Shown: piece after piece, positions 1 through 11,965 of the stretch
Layout: each line of letters begins with the position of its first letter
Numbering within the stretch: the stretch's first letter is position 1
From: Phymorhynchus buccinoides
Lineage: Eukaryota > Mollusca > Gastropoda > Neogastropoda > Raphitomidae
Reading direction: 5' to 3'
Assembly: GCA_017654935.2 (NCBI GenBank)
Contig: CM065710.1
Coordinates: 26,025,528-26,089,527, forward strand
Length of the DNA: 64,000 bases
Made by a program: the position numbers and the translations under genes
The notes under the pieces: generated by a model
Told to the model about the DNA's origin: nothing
The model's input: the letters and a program-made list of their open reading frames with translations, nothing else
Database searches by the model: none

Positions 1-600
1 TGTTTTGTGGCAAAAATCAGTCTTAATAATGATTGGTATGCGTCCGCCTTCAAGGTGTGGGTGTGTGCACGCGCGTGTGCGTGTGTGAGAGTGCGTGCGT
101 GCGTGCATGTGCCATCTATAAACAGTTGCATCACTGATCTTGTCAAGCGTTACGTCATGTCGTAGGGTTATAAAGGGAGGGTCCTAAAGACAGCATTTTC
201 TGAGTTTTTTTCAGTCAAGGTGTAGTCCTGGACATCTAGGGAGAGAATGGGGAGGATGGGAAAAAAACAAGGGGGGGGAGAGAAGATGAGAGATGAGAGG
301 TGACCAAAGAGCCCACAAATGCAAACGAACCAACAAACAAAAGAAACAAAGAAAAAAGTTTGAACTATGCAGCTGTGTTCTCTGTGAAATATAAAAACAT
401 ATTTTGATTCTTTCCCACCACCCACCCCTCTTACAAAAACAGCCTCCTCCCCCCCCCCCACCCCTCAACCCACCCACCCCCACACTTCCACTTCCAACCT
501 TCCATACCCCCACCCCCACCCACCTCTCAAAAACATACTCACAGTCACACAAACAATACACAATAAATAAGATTAAAGAAGAGGAAAGAGACAGAACTAT

Positions 601-692
<92 letters not shown>

Positions 693-1094
693 TAGACAGA
701 CAGGTACACAGACCGACAAGACAGACCAAAAAACATTCAGAGGCAATGAGTAAACAAAAGCGAATAAAAGAAATCTAGACGAAGTTGAAGAAGAGCCACG
801 CAGACCATACCAACCGTCACAGAGAGGGGGGGTGGGGTGGCAAGGCGCCTTGCTGCGCAGCATCCCAAGTAGGCCAACCCCCCATGAAAACCACGGAAGC
901 CAAGATTTTTGCAGGGTAGGTACAGAGATTTTCCCCCCCAGTGTTCATCTTTCATCTTTCTCTCTCCTTCCTTTACTTCTGCTCTGTTGTTTTTTTGTTT
1001 TGTTTTCTTCTCGCTTCTTCGCCTTTTCTTTGTTTTTGCTTTCTCTCTCTCTCTCTCCTTGACTCGCATTATTATTTCTCCGACTAATTCGACT
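1..1094. repeat. Copy A of a 1.09-kb inverted duplication
   Basis: The reverse complement of this stretch matches 54731-55821 from the first base of the window (position 1 pairs with 55821, 1094 with 54731). The copies differ by small indels, substitutions and microsatellite length: the GA run is about 74 bp here and the matching CT run about 48 bp there. That is the level of difference expected between two alleles of one locus. The match is still running at base 1, so it may continue to the left of the window. See the finding on the split talin gene. Confidence 0.95.
603..676. repeat. (GA)n microsatellite
   Basis: An almost pure GA run followed by (CAGA)n up to about 700. The counterpart in the inverted copy is a shorter CT run at about 55152-55199, so the locus differs in length between the two copies. 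Confidence 0.95.
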
Positions 1095-1117
1095 TAACGG
1101 ACTTTTCACACAAGCAT

Positions 1118-1148
<31 letters not shown>

Positions 1149-1161
1149 GGAGGGAGCGAGG

Positions 1162-1213
<52 letters not shown>

Positions 1214-1237
1214 GGGGGAGGGAGGGAGAGAGAGGGA
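1118..1237. repeat. (GA)n / GGGA low-complexity tract
   Basis: Purine-only tract of GA with GGGA interruptions. It lies just beyond the end of the inverted duplication. Confidence 0.9.
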
Positions 1238-1618
1238 TTCAAAAGATATACTTGTGACAATCCAATCCATTTTTTGTCCTTCAATATAAAGTTGTTTTTA
1301 ATTGAAAAAAGCAGAAAAGTGATTAAAGAATTTTAGTTTATAATGATGGGTTTGACGAATTAACTTACATAACAACACCAAAATGCTTAATTTTCGTGTA
1401 CAACAGTCGCTGCAACAATCACACACAGACGCAGATGTATGTACACGTGTACTCCATACATCTACAAAATACAAACATTTTATTCCCTTCCTGCATAGAT
1501 CGCATCACAACGACTCACAAATGTTTTTAAAAAAAAGGCATTCACAAACATCATCAAATAAAGCTCTGCCATTGGCAATTATCCGCAATTAATCCCCGAA
1601 AGCAAGATGATCTATTCA

Positions 1619-1828
1619 CGGGTGCAACTACACAAATCCTGAAAGGCCGGGGTCTAAGGGTAATGTCCCCCTGCAGCTGAAGAAAAAAATTGATTTATGA
1701 AGGTATTTTAGTTTGCTTTTTCCAGTGTTTGAAAAATACAGTACACATAAAGATCTTGCTTGACAAATTAAAAAAAAAGGAGTTTCTTTTTCTGGTAAAA
1801 TTCAAAAACAGGAAAAGTTGCACCCATG
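1619..1828. mobile_element. Dispersed element with GGTGCAAC termini, copy 1
   Basis: Begins GGTGCAACTACACAAA and ends AAAAGTTGCACCC, a short terminal inverted repeat. A second copy at 45733-46562 shares the interior and is interrupted by a pogo-like element. No clear target duplication is visible here. Confidence 0.5.
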
Positions 1829-1964
1829 TCTATTGTCTACAGAAAGCGTCTAACCACTATGAACTTTCCACAGAGATATTTGTTATGATTTTCATGTCAC
1901 TTGTTTTGTTGTTGTTGTTGCTGCTGCTGCTTTCTGCACATGATTTCATAGTCTAAGGCTTTGT

Positions 1965-2290
1965 AAGTCTCCTTCTTCTTCTTCCTCGATCGCTCTGACA
2001 GTTTCCTGTCAATTATGAGCGCAGATGCGTCATGCTGCCGTTATGCGCCTAAGTAAGAAATTATTAAGCCCAGCATGTCCGACTTTGGCTGGAGGAATCT
2101 TTTTGAAAGCGTTGCTTGAAAAAAGGCAGGAGAATGGTCCAGAAAGATAGTAGATGACCGCAAGCAAAGGGAAAAGGCAGAGTCAAAGAGAGAGACAGAT
2201 TAGAGGAAGTTACAAGCACAGAACTTCCAGAAGGTGGGGGGGGGGGGGGGGGGGGGGGCTATTTATACAAAAGACCCCCCAGTATCCCCA
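1965..2290. repeat. Dispersed repeat family R, copy 1
   Basis: Shares an ordered series of words with copies at 5360, 15300, 29270 and 50937: CTTCTTCTTC, a GCGTCATGCTGC or TGCGTTCC segment, GGCAGGAGAATG, GGAAAAGGCAGAGTCAAAGA, AGAACTTCCAGAAGGTGGG and a closing GACCCCCCAGTATCCCC. It includes a pure G run at 2236-2258. Superfamily unknown; no open reading frame. Confidence 0.6.
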
Positions 2291-2324
2291 GTGTTTTAGT
2301 TAATCAGATTGTGCACATATGTGC

Positions 2325-2457
2325 TTTTAAAGACACCCCCCCACGTCACGTGTCACATTCCCTCTTACGCTAGGAAGATTTCTTACCAGTTATAAGAGGG
2401 AAAAACACGTGAAAACCGTGATTTTGACACGTGATGTGGCGGGTCTTTAAAAACAAA
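2325..2457. mobile_element. Small MITE with TTTAAAGAC ends
   Basis: The ends are inverted copies: TTTTAAAGACACCCCC at the left and GGCGGGTCTTTAAAAA at the right, with CACGTCACGTGTCA and TGACACGTGATGTG just inside. A second copy lies at 20950-21092. Non-coding. Confidence 0.65.
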
Positions 2458-2637
2458 TACAGACGAATGAATCATGTGATTAATCCATCAATATTTTTTG
2501 GAGAGTTAATAGATTGTCCGTTTTCTGTGTGTGTTTTGTGTGTGCATATTTGCTTGCTTGCTCACATTTGATTCATTGATTTATTCTCAGTGCTATAAAA
2601 GCAAATCCCAGTTTTTTTCTTTTTTGAATTCAATAGA

Positions 2638-2914
2638 CAGACCTGCCTACCCCCAATTTCTTTTTTCGGTACTCCACGAAATAAAATTCCGTACTTTTTC
2701 TTAAAATTCCGTATTTTGCAAGGAGACCCAAAAACGGAACATTACAGAACATTAAACCGCCATGCGAAATGACGAAAAACACTCGATTTTGACCGATCTT
2801 AGAAGACCTTAAGTTCAAATTTTTGCCGTATTAATTTTCCATTTACCGTACTGCAGTACTGGGGCTCAAAATCGTGTACAAAATACGGAAAAATCGTATG
2901 GGTAGGCAGGTCTG
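2638..2914. mobile_element. hAT-like MITE, CAGACCTGCCTACC family, copy 1
   Basis: Terminal inverted repeats CAGACCTGCCTACCC and GGGTAGGCAGGTCTG, flanked by the direct 6-bp duplication AATAGA at 2632-2637 and 2915-2920. It is 277 bp, the same length as the copy at 11508. Non-coding; the interior contains paired TTCCGTA/TACGGAA words. The 6-bp duplication and CAG start suggest a hAT-type group with 6-bp target sites. Confidence 0.85.
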
Positions 2915-2938
2915 AATAGACTACCTGCTTTTGCAAGG

Positions 2939-3265
2939 ATTCACACACGGATGCTCCTGGGAAATTGGTGCTCCTAGGAAATTGGTGCTCCTGGGAAATT
3001 TCAAAGATCCTGCATCGGCGGAGTGCAGGGGCAGCGCACACACACACATTTACTGCTCTTTTTTCACCCCTCTAGACTAGAACAAGTGCTACATTCCTTT
3101 GAATATAGCAAATGCTTATATAGGCCCCTTTTCATTGTACAAGTGTGTGTGTGTGTGTGTGTAAGAAAATCGTTGCTTCTCAAATTCTCATAATCTGGCG
3201 ACGCCGGCTCTAGGCAATTTAAAAATCCTGCAATTCAGGACATCCTGCAAGAAGGAGCATCCATG
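2939..3265. mobile_element. Fragments of the GGATGCTCCTG element family
   Basis: Two pieces: 2939-3030 starts at GGATGCTCCTGGGAAATT (the phrase is repeated three times), and 3176-3265 runs from TTCTCAAATTCTCATAATC through GGCGACGCCGGCT to GAAGGAGCATCCATG. Related copies are at 13858-14397 and 62302-62470. Confidence 0.55.
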
Positions 3266-3555
3266 TGTGAATGCCAATATTTTTTTGCTCCACGTCAATA
3301 AAATTTAATTCAATAAATGATGTGCTCTTGCAGGGATAAGAGTGGATAGAGCTCTGCTTAATCTTTCTTTCGATTTTTCTCCTTTAATAAAAAATTTTTT
3401 TACATACAAATAATAAAAATGCAATAATATTCTCCTTAAAGGGGAGAATGCTAAATACTAAGATTGCACACTGTGGCCCAATAATGAAATATATACCTAC
3501 ACCAATCACACAAGCAGACACAGAGCTATAATAGTCAAACTTTACACGCAACACA

Positions 3556-3999
3556 TTAACCCCTTCACTGCCGAGCCCCTTTCCGTTTCCGGGGAACTAT
3601 TTGCCAAGCCGTTTTAGGTTGCCGAGTCTATCGCAAAACTTTCTGAATAAAAGTGCATATAACCTATGCTTTTCTGAAGGGGGATTGAAAAAACAATCTT
3701 TGAGAACACTCTCACATGCATTCGAACATACTGCGTAAAGCGTATGGATAAAAAAAGGGAAACTCTAAGAATAACCCTATGACGGATAATTTCCGTGACG
3801 GGGCAGTTTATAGGTTACCGGAAGTTGACGGAAATATCCGTGACGGGGCAGTTTATAGGTTACCGGAAGTTGACGGATAATATCCGTGACGGGGCAGTTT
3901 ATAGGTTACCGGAAGTTGACGGAAATATCCGTGACGGGGCAGTTTATAGGTTACCGGAAGTTGACGGAAATATCCGTGACGGGGCAGTGCAAGGGTTAA
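3556..3999. mobile_element. TTAA-flanked piggyBac-like MITE carrying a 45-bp tandem repeat
   Basis: Left end TTAACCCCTTCACTGCC, right end GCAGTGCAAGGGTTAA: the TTAA target site and CCCTT terminus typical of piggyBac-type elements. Its right half (about 3780-3990) is a tandem array of five 45-bp units built around GTGACGGGGCAGTTTATAGG. Because 45 is a multiple of three, the array stays open in several frames (15-residue peptide repeats), but no gene is suggested. Confidence 0.75.
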
Positions 4000-4194
4000 A
4001 AACGCCCTAAAAAAATATAATAGTACAGAAATCTCTACATCACAACACACAAAACTTAAAAATTTAAATAAAACCATGTAGAAAGACAAAAACACCCTAA
4101 CGCCCATCATTGTAGCCCGGTGATATTTAGGAAGACCTTTGTATAAAAAAGAGGAAAACCCGATACCTGCGGTACTCCACAAAGGAAAAAAAGA

Positions 4195-4381
4195 TACAGG
4201 GGAACCTCCCTTATAAGACCCCTCCCTTATAAAACCTCATTTTGGATGATTTTTGAAGGTCTTATAAGGGAGGTATTTTTAATACATTGTACTTACAAAG
4301 AAGGGCAATGTTTCAGAGAAGTAGGTCTTATATGGGAAGGAGTCTCATAATGGGAGGTCTTATAAGGAAGGTTCCACTGTA
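4195..4381. mobile_element. pogo/Tigger-like MITE (TACAGTGGAACC family), copy 1
   Basis: Ends TACAGGGGAACCTCCCTTA and GGAAGGTTCCACTGTA in inverted orientation with TA at both borders. The interior has AAATGAGG/CTTATAAGGGAGG and AAGAAGGGCAATGT words shared with the copies at 14739, 39885, 60793 and 63789. Non-coding. Confidence 0.75.
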
Positions 4382-5359
4382 CTTGACAACTAGGCGTCTA
4401 TCAACTAAACTCGGCATCCTACAAATGATATGAATGAAATCACTGTCACACAATACCAAAAATTGTACAATAAAACTACAAACAAAAAAAAGGTGCAAAA
4501 ACAAAATGAAAACAACAGGTAAAACCACTGTAATAGAAACTTCCAGACTGGAACAAGATGAAAAAATACCGTAGAGGCATCCCTAGAACATCAATCAAAC
4601 ATCTTTGGTAGGTTGGTTTTTCGACTATCGGCACCGCATAGCAAAGGAGGCTACTGCTATTCCCGAAAACAAGGCTTTCAAGTCCCCTTCCAAGTCCTTT
4701 GAAAGGGGACTTAAAAGCTAGTCCGACCCGTGCATTTTACGCGCATTCAAATCCCACAGCAGTCCAAAAGTCGGTTAGAGATGGGAGAAATCCTATTGCA
4801 CAGCATGAACAAGTTGATAGCTAGGTTTTCCAAGTCCTCTCCCCTCCCCCCCAAAAAAAGGATGGTGCTGCTCTTGCAGCAATGCGCTCTCCAGGTGGAA
4901 GCAACCCAAATTTCACAGATACGTTTCTGTTACTAGAAATAGAATACACCTAAATACCAAATAAAATAAAAATTCTCTATTTTAAAGAGTATTTTTTCAA
5001 ACGTATTGATCATAAAAAAAGGCCCGGTTACAATGGTGGTACCCTGCATTCTTACAGACCTGGCCAAACAACATTCAAAATTGTATCCAGCGAGAACAAA
5101 AATACTTAAAAATAAAAGATACATACATTTGTGTTATAGCGAGTAGAAAAAGACCTAACAGCTTTCAAAGAAGCATGCAGAGAAAATGAATACAAATAAA
5201 GTCTGTTTGTACACATGAACACTTGGTATGCAAAACTGTCGAACGCGTAAAAATTCTGCTGCAACCCAGCAGCTCGAAAATACAAATGCCTACTTCACGC
5301 GGTACAGGAGCACAGCTAACAATATCATCACAAAAACATCGTCACAAAAATTATTATAG

Positions 5360-5765
5360 CGCCGCACTTCTTCTTCTGCGTTCCCGGGCCATATGGTCAT
5401 AATGGGTGAGGTACATATGTGTCCAGTTTTCAGTTTTCACTGGTCTCCCCGCTGCGTACAGCCGACACATTCCGATTTCGGAGGAGCTCAAAGGAGAACA
5501 ATTATTTGGAAGATTTTTTTTGGGGGAAAAAAGGCAGGAGAATGGGGCCAGTAAGTCAGAAAGACTTACATTACTGCAATTACATTTTTCTTAACTTTAT
5601 TTGACAATCCATAATAAATAAGCAGAAAAGCAAAGAGAAAAGGCAGAGTCAAAGAGAGTGGCAGATTAGAGGAAGCTACAAGCACAGAACTTCCAGAATG
5701 TGGGGGAACTATTTTTACGAAAGACCCCCCGGTATCCCCATGGGGAGGCACCGCACAACATTTTC
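5360..5765. repeat. Dispersed repeat family R, copy 2
   Basis: Starts at CTTCTTCTTCTGCGTTCCC, runs through TTCACTGGTCTCC, ACATTCCGATTTCGGAGG and GGCAGGAGAATG, and ends at CCGGTATCCCCATGG. It shares order and spacing with the copies at 15300 and 50937. At 5570-5620 it holds one unit of the 51-bp repeat that expands at 6456-6757. Confidence 0.65.
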
Positions 5766-5876
5766 AAGTGTTTTTTGGGGTTTTTTTACATTTCCTGAGT
5801 TACGTCCAGATAGACCCATGTCATCACGTGTGGAATTTGCTCTCGATTCATCATCCTTTAGCTACGAAAAGACCTA

Positions 5877-6097
5877 TTAACCCCTCGACTGCCAGAGAAA
5901 ATGAGAGAGAAAAATCATCTTACAAATCATGACACGAAAATGGGAACTGATAAAGCCGATCTGGGACAAAATGGTCTGGGGATATAACTCTCTTGGCTAT
6001 GTTAAAGCGAAAAGCAGCACACCAGAGTTGTTCCCCTTCATCTTGATGACATCATCAAGCACGTAAGTGATACGTTTTGTGGCAGTCAAGGGGTTAA
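5877..6097. mobile_element. TTAA-flanked piggyBac-like MITE
   Basis: TTAACCCCTCGACTGCCA at the left and TGGCAGTCAAGGGGTTAA at the right give a near-perfect 18-bp terminal inverted repeat with TTAA at both borders. 221 bp, non-coding. Confidence 0.85.
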
Positions 6098-6455
6098 CGT
6101 CCAGTCGAGCCAACATTTCACATATCTTTTTCCTTTCTTCTCGAAATCTTCACACAATGTTCAACTTCAAACCACCATTGCTTTAACGATGACAGTCCCT
6201 TTTCAAACTCAAGTACTTCTATGATTCACAATTTCACGTTCGCGTTTTCTTTATAAAAACAACCACCAAATTGTCCTCTGAACGAACGAAAGGCGTCTCG
6301 AAAAAGACGAAGGGTGCGCTAGTTAGTACAAAACGTAGCCGGCCTCACTTCTGTGTCGATCCAGGAGAGTGTCCGTGCGATAGAACCGCTGGAAAACAGG
6401 GTGACAAACAGGGGTGTCAGTGTCAGTGTCATGACGCCTTGTCACTGACAGCTGG

Positions 6456-6757
6456 TGACAACAATCTATAATAAGCATTACTGCAATTACATTTTTCTCA
6501 ACTTTATTCGACAATCCATAATAAGCATTACTGCAATTACATTTTTCATAACTTTATTTGACAATCTATAATAAGCATTACTGCAATTACATTTTTCTCA
6601 ACTTTATTTGACAATCTATAATAAGCATTACTGCAATTACATTTTTCTCAACTTTATTTGACAATCTATAATAAGCATTACTGCAATTACATTTTTCTTA
6701 ACTTTATTTGACAATCCATAATAAATAAGCATTACTGCAATTACATTTTTCTTACTA
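6456..6757. repeat. 51-bp tandem repeat, about six units
   Basis: The unit begins near ATAATAAGCATTACTGCAAT and ends TTTATTTGACAATC. Units are nearly identical, and a single unit also occurs at 5570-5620. Confidence 0.9.
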
Positions 6758-6805
6758 TTATTATTTTCTTACAATTTTATGAAGTCTCCTTCCTAAACAT
6801 TAAAC

Positions 6806-7761
6806 ACAGTGGGGCCTCCCTATTGAGACCTTGAGAAATCATCCCAAAGGTCAGGGATGTGAGAGGGCCCCACACTAAAAAGCGTAGCCGATGGTATCGT
6901 CAAAGTACTCAAACAAAACTTTGCCTCCGACATCAATTTTTTTCGCTGCTCACCTACACGGATCTTACTGTCCGATACAGTTTCATCCAGCCTAGCCCAG
7001 TCAAATTTGTGTTGGCATCCTTTGTCCATCTCCTCTTTCCTCATATCTATGGTGTGATAATAATTTTTATGGTTGACGATGAAACAGTCATTCAGTAGCT
7101 TTGAAAACATCAAAATCCACCTTCAAAATCACAGCCAAACATATAAAAATGACGCATTGCCATTGAACATAACTGGCCAACCACAGAGAAGCTTACAAAA
7201 TTCAGTCAAGGGACTGTACTCACGCTACAAACAGCTTTCGTTTTCACTGTGTGTGCGCGCAAAGAAAGGCTACCTAACTTGACAATCTCTCTCTGTACGT
7301 TTGTTTGCTTGTTTTGTTTTTCCAAATAGAAAAAGCGCATTTGCGCGCTAACGCGTAGTTCTCACATCGCTCAAAGTTAGAGGTCTTAATAGGGAGAAGT
7401 CTTAACGCCAGCGCGGTACTATATAAGCAAGCAGTAGGCTAAAAATGTCAGTTTCTGCTTGGCGCTCGCAGCGAACGCATCCTTTTTCAAACGGAAACGG
7501 AAACAGAGGGAAAAACTAAGCTGGCGCAGGCGAAAGCCCGCAGCTAGGAGAGTCGCTGGCTTGTTTCTCTCTCTCTCCCCCACTCACAACTGACCACCCG
7601 ATTCCTGGGATCGACTCTTTTATAGCCCTGTTGTGCCTTTAATAGGGAGGTGGACACTCAGTACTCTGGATATGAAGGGGGGGGGAATCCGGTGAAAATG
7701 TTTTGGGTCACATCTTAGAGGGAGTCTTTATAAGAAAGGTCTTAATACGGAGGTCCCACTG
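6806..7761. mobile_element. Long pogo/Tigger-like element, decayed
   Basis: The left end ACAGTGGGGCCTCCCTATT and right end TACGGAGGTCCCACTGTA are inverted relatives of the TACAGTGGAACC family ends. GAGGTCTTAATAGGGAGAAG occurs near the right end. At about 950 bp it is far longer than its MITE relatives, but I cannot recognise a transposase in the interior (short frames only). Confidence 0.5.
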
Positions 7762-7764
7762 TAC

Positions 7765-7880
7765 AATTATAGGCTTCCATGCTGTGTGATTCCTTGAAGT
7801 TTAAAAACAATAGTGTAAACTTTCTCCATTGTACAATTATAGGCTTCCATGCCACATGATTCCTTGAAGTTTAAATGTAA
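7765..7880. repeat. Tandem duplication, two copies
   Basis: ACAATTATAGGCTTCCATGC followed by ATTCCTTGAAGTTTAAA occurs twice in direct order about 66 bp apart. Confidence 0.85.
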
Positions 7881-8211
7881 ACTGTTTCTTTAAGCTCTTC
7901 CAGTTTTATCATAACTAAGCCAATTCAAACCCTCTTTTGAGCATGGAATAAACTGAATTCTTTTCAAACGTTCCTTTCTCCAATTTCTGCAGCATTGAAA
8001 ACTCGCTTAACACAATGTTGGTTCCATTGATAACTTTCGCTCCATTTAGTTGTTATTTGGCAACCTCAATATTTATCAATGAACACGTTAGAAATAATCC
8101 CAACAGACTTGACGCCTTCAGATATTCGATTCAATCTCAAAGAATAAACAGCACTCAAAACAGCCATTTAAAAAAACACCAAGACATGCGACATAGTAAC
8201 CACTCTTGTCT

Positions 8212-8850
8212 GAACTGAACTGACAAACCAAAAATCACTACGCTACAAATCTTTCATAACCAAACATTCAGATTCTCCCCTTCACCAAAAGGTCCAGTTT
8301 TAACGTCTATAATGTAAACTGAACTCAACTGACAAACCAAATATCACTACGCTACAAATCTTTCATAACCAAACATTCAGATTCTCCCCTTCACCAAAAG
8401 GTCCAGTTTTATCGTCTATAATGTAAACTGAACTGAACTGACAAACCAAATATCACTACGCTACAAATCTTTCATAACCAAACATTCAGATTCTCCCCTT
8501 CACCAAAAGGTCCAGTTTTAACGTCTATAATGTAAACTGAACTCAACTGACAAACCAAATATCACTACGCTACAAATCTTTCATAACCAAACATTCAGAT
8601 TCTCCCCTTCACCAAAAGGTCCAGTTTTATCGTCTATAATGTAAACTGAACTCAACTGACAAACCAAATATCACTACGCTACAAATCTTTCATAACCAAA
8701 CATTCAGATTCTCCCCTTCACCAAAAGGTCCAGTTTTATCGTCTATAATGTAAACTGAACTCAACTCACAAACCACTACGCTACAAATCTTTCATAACCG
8801 AAACATTCAGATTCTCCCCTTCACCAAAAGGTCCAGTTTTATCTCCCCTT
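8212..8850. repeat. 109-bp tandem (satellite-like) array, about six units
   Basis: The word GACAAACCAA recurs at 8222, 8331, 8440, 8549 and 8658, an exact 109-bp period, with a sixth diverged unit near 8767. The unit contains ACTACGCTACAAATCTTTC and CCCCTTCACCAAAAGGTCC. Units differ by single bases, so the expansion looks recent. Non-coding. Confidence 0.95.
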
Positions 8851-9276
8851 CACCAAAAGATCCAGTTCTATTTTGAGGGGATTTTCTTTCATTCAACATA
8901 TTTGCTTATTTAATTAAAAACAATGTCAAATATTATTATCTTCATACTTTCGTGTCTCGATTCAACAATGCAGTAAGGTATCAACATTAGCACAATGACT
9001 TCACGGGGCATGCGTTATTCCAATTTGACAAAATGCGATGAGAACAGCAAAAGCGAACAAGTTGGAACCACATACATACATGCATCACCACCAATCCATC
9101 CGACAACCAGATCAGTTTCTGGCAAATAATCCATCAAACGCCAGAGCCGATCCGCTCCAAAGCAATTAAAAAAGCCGAGCTGTGGTATGCGTAGCTAACG
9201 AGAAAGAGAGACTAGCTTGTTAAGACATCACACAATTAAAGAATGAAATAGCGAAGCCAAAAGAGGAGATAACGTA

Positions 9277-9404
9277 ATTGAACAAAGGGGGAATACTCTC
9301 TTTCTAATTACCCCCCCCTCCACCAAAGTTGATGATTGGCATCGTAATCAAACTTTGGTGGAGGGGAGTTAATTAGAAAGAGAGTATTCCCCCTTTGTTG
9401 AATT
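9277..9404. mobile_element. Foldback MITE, about 50-bp arms
   Basis: The left arm starts AACAAAGGGGGAATACTC and continues to CCTCCACCAAAGTT; the right arm is its reverse complement, ending ATTCCCCCTTTGTT. The central loop is only about 20 bp. Non-coding. Confidence 0.85.
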
Positions 9405-9718
9405 TCATCACATAATTGTTAGTTTCACACGTTGTTGCGCACATGACGAACACCATGCATACAACCTGCGCATACAATCTAGGTTTTGTGTGTGTTTTTT
9501 TTCTTCTTCTTCTTGTTGTTAGGCACGGAGGGTTGTTGCTACAGCAGCATTCGACCGAAACACAAATACCGCAGCTCCACGGGAAGCAGAGGGCGGGGGT
9601 AGATCTGAAAAGTGCCACATCATCGCATCCGTTTAACACACCGAGGGCCCAACGTCGTTGCTAACTGCGGCGACCACAACACAACGCTTCACTACAACTG
9701 GTGCCATTATTATCACTT

Positions 9719-10016
9719 TTAACCCTTTCACCGCCAACCAAAACCGTCACAGCTGTGCCAACTGAATTTAAAGAAAAAAGGAAAAAAAATCAAGAGAAAA
9801 GATGCTTGAGAGGCCGCGCGGCCTAGTCGTCCTACCTGACCTGACCTGACCCATTTTTCAATAATAAAAAAAATGTCCATTAAACTTACCTGGGAATCCT
9901 TACGTCCCCAAATTAACAGATTATGTTCTTTGGATAACAGACCCTGATTCCTTGTAGTCACATGGGTGTTAAATCATTGTGGTGCAAAAATGTGACGTTG
10001 GCTGCGAAAGGGTTAA
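9719..10016. mobile_element. TTAA-flanked piggyBac-like MITE
   Basis: TTAACCCTTTCACCGCC at the left and GGCTGCGAAAGGGTTAA at the right. The interior words TTAAACTTACCTGGG, TTGGATAACAGACCCTGATT and GGTGCAAAAATGTGAC are shared with the copies at 24420, 28600, 30609, 57398 and 59767. Confidence 0.85.
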
Positions 10017-10344
10017 AGTGATTCTGTTGTAGTTGTTAGTTCTTGTCCATGAAAAAAAATATCAGCCTTATCTCTTTGATCGAATTCTAACTCGTCTTTC
10101 GACCCGTTTTCGAGAAACTGTATTTATTATACATCTAGTGGTGGAGTTGACAGCATAAGAAGTTCTAACACAAAACTGTTGCCATCGTCAAATACTTAAA
10201 CTTCATATCAAAATATACAACTTTAAAAAAATATGCATTATTGATAACATTTTAGGTCTTAAATTAAAAGTAATATACCAAAAGGTCCTCTTTTAAGTTT
10301 GGACAGGGATGGGAGGGAGTATTGGCGACAATATATTTCCTTTA

Positions 10345-10530
10345 GATTGGTGGTTGGTTTGGTTGGCTTACCCTGGCTAAAAGACTCCAGGGATCAGCCC
10401 AACAGCGGGAAGCCACTTGAACACAAAGGTACAAATGCACCAGCTAGGGATGAGAACATTACGTGTGCGACCGTTTTTGATTACCCCGCCATGTGGGCAG
10501 CCACACTCCGTCTTCGGGGGATCCTTTAGA
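10345..10530. repeat. Dispersed repeat family K, copy 1
   Basis: Contains TTACCCTGGCTAAAAGACTC, GGTACAAATGCACCAGCTA, GAACATTACGTGTGCGACC and GTGGGCAGCCACACTCCG in order. The same series is found at 29588-29745 and, reversed, at 39967-40125. Class unknown. Confidence 0.6.
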
Positions 10531-10827
10531 CTAAAAACTATCAAGAAGCATTTCAGTTTTACCAGGCTCTACATCCCCAAATATCTCTTTTCACGTTCGA
10601 AAAAGACACCCAATGAGGCTACAGAGATCATCTCCAAAGCGGAATTATAACTTTCTGGTTCCATTTCAATAACAGATTCATCTGTAGAGGCGAGAAGCAA
10701 ATGAATGGAGATCTACGTGAAATCACAGTCACTGTGAAGCTTCCTCCTCGAGGCCAACCCTAAGGCGACAGAAAAGAGAAAAAGATGGCAGAAAATCAAA
10801 TGTGGGAAAGGTTTGGCAACCTTTCAC

Positions 10828-11040
10828 CGCCAGACATATTTCAGCCAAAATTGTCCATTAAATTTACATGGGTAGAGAATATCCATCTGCAGTATTGGGG
10901 ATTCTGTGAGGTCTATCCTTACTTCCCAAAACTAAGACAATAGGGTCTTTGGATAATAGACCCCAATTTGATGCCTTTTAGTGACGTAGGTATTAAATCA
11001 CTGTGGTGCTAAAATGCGACTTTGGTGGTGAAAGGGTTAA
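10828..11040. mobile_element. piggyBac-like MITE, left TTAA lost
   Basis: The right end GGTGGTGAAAGGGTTAA is intact. The left end reads CAACCTTTCACCGCC without a TTAA, so it has mutated or been truncated. The interior matches the family. Confidence 0.7.
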
Positions 11041-11507
11041 GAAATGTGGTACTGGACAGATGTGACCCAGCACCAACCACGAAAGGGACATGAAGTGTCA
11101 AAATAACAATCCTCAGACAATGGTCCATTTATAAACTTCAGACAATTCTCTTTCAAATGATATACGAACCATTCTTGCAACTTTTTTCTTACGTTTCAGA
11201 GTTAAAAGTTGGTATGGCGACAGTCAACCATTTTGATAAATCACAGTCTAAACTTTAGCCTAGCTGAAGAAAATGCATCCACCTACTCATTTCAAAGCAC
11301 TTTTTGTAGTATTTACAAACCACAACAAAGATTATCTTTTATAAATAAGAAAGATCATTATGTTAGAGAGCACGAAAATACACCTAACTCTAAATTAATA
11401 AAAATGAGATTTTTGACTTTGCAAGCCTTTTGTGAGAAACTAGCCCAGCGACTTAATGTCCCTTTCTGTGGTGCGGGGTCATAAATGTATGACAAGGGCG
11501 TCTATAT

Positions 11508-11784
11508 CAGACTTGCCTACCCCCAATTTCTTTTTTAGATACTCCACAAAATAAAATTCCGTACTATTTCTCAAAATTCCGTATTTTGCAAGGAGACCCC
11601 AAAACGGAACATCACAGAACATTAAACCGCCATGCGAAATGACGAAAAACATTCGATTTTGACCGATCTTAGAAGACCTTAAGCTAAAACATTTGCCGTA
11701 TTAATTTTCCATTTACCGTACTGCAGTACTGGGGCTCAAAATCGTGTACAAAATACGGAAAAATCGTATGGGTAGGCAGGTCTG
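11508..11784. mobile_element. hAT-like MITE, CAGACCTGCCTACC family, copy 2
   Basis: Ends CAGACTTGCCTACCC and GGGTAGGCAGGTCTG, with the direct 6-bp duplication CTATAT at 11502-11507 and 11785-11790. Exactly 277 bp and closely similar to the copy at 2638. Confidence 0.9.
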
Positions 11785-11859
11785 CTATATAGAGCAACCT
11801 GTCTTTCTCTTCACTTGAGATTTTTTCCAGGTTAAATATGAGACAGAAAGAAAATGGGA

Positions 11860-11965
11860 GAGGGAGGGAGGGGGGGGGGGGGGTGTAGGAAGAGGGGGTA
11901 GGGGAGCAGAAGGGGGGTGGGGGTGGGGGTGGGGGTATGGATGAAGATGGCAGGGGGGGGGGAGA
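11860..11965. repeat. G-rich low-complexity tract
   Basis: Runs of G broken by single T or A, including a GGGGGT repeat. A purine-rich strand with G-quadruplex potential. Confidence 0.8.

Noticed and set aside
3795..4010. 71-codon frame with 15-residue repeats
   Set aside because: Product of the 45-bp tandem repeat in a TTAA MITE; open on both strands.
8212..8850. Regular direct repeats resembling a CRISPR array
   Set aside because: Units are contiguous 109-bp copies without unique spacers, in an animal genome.
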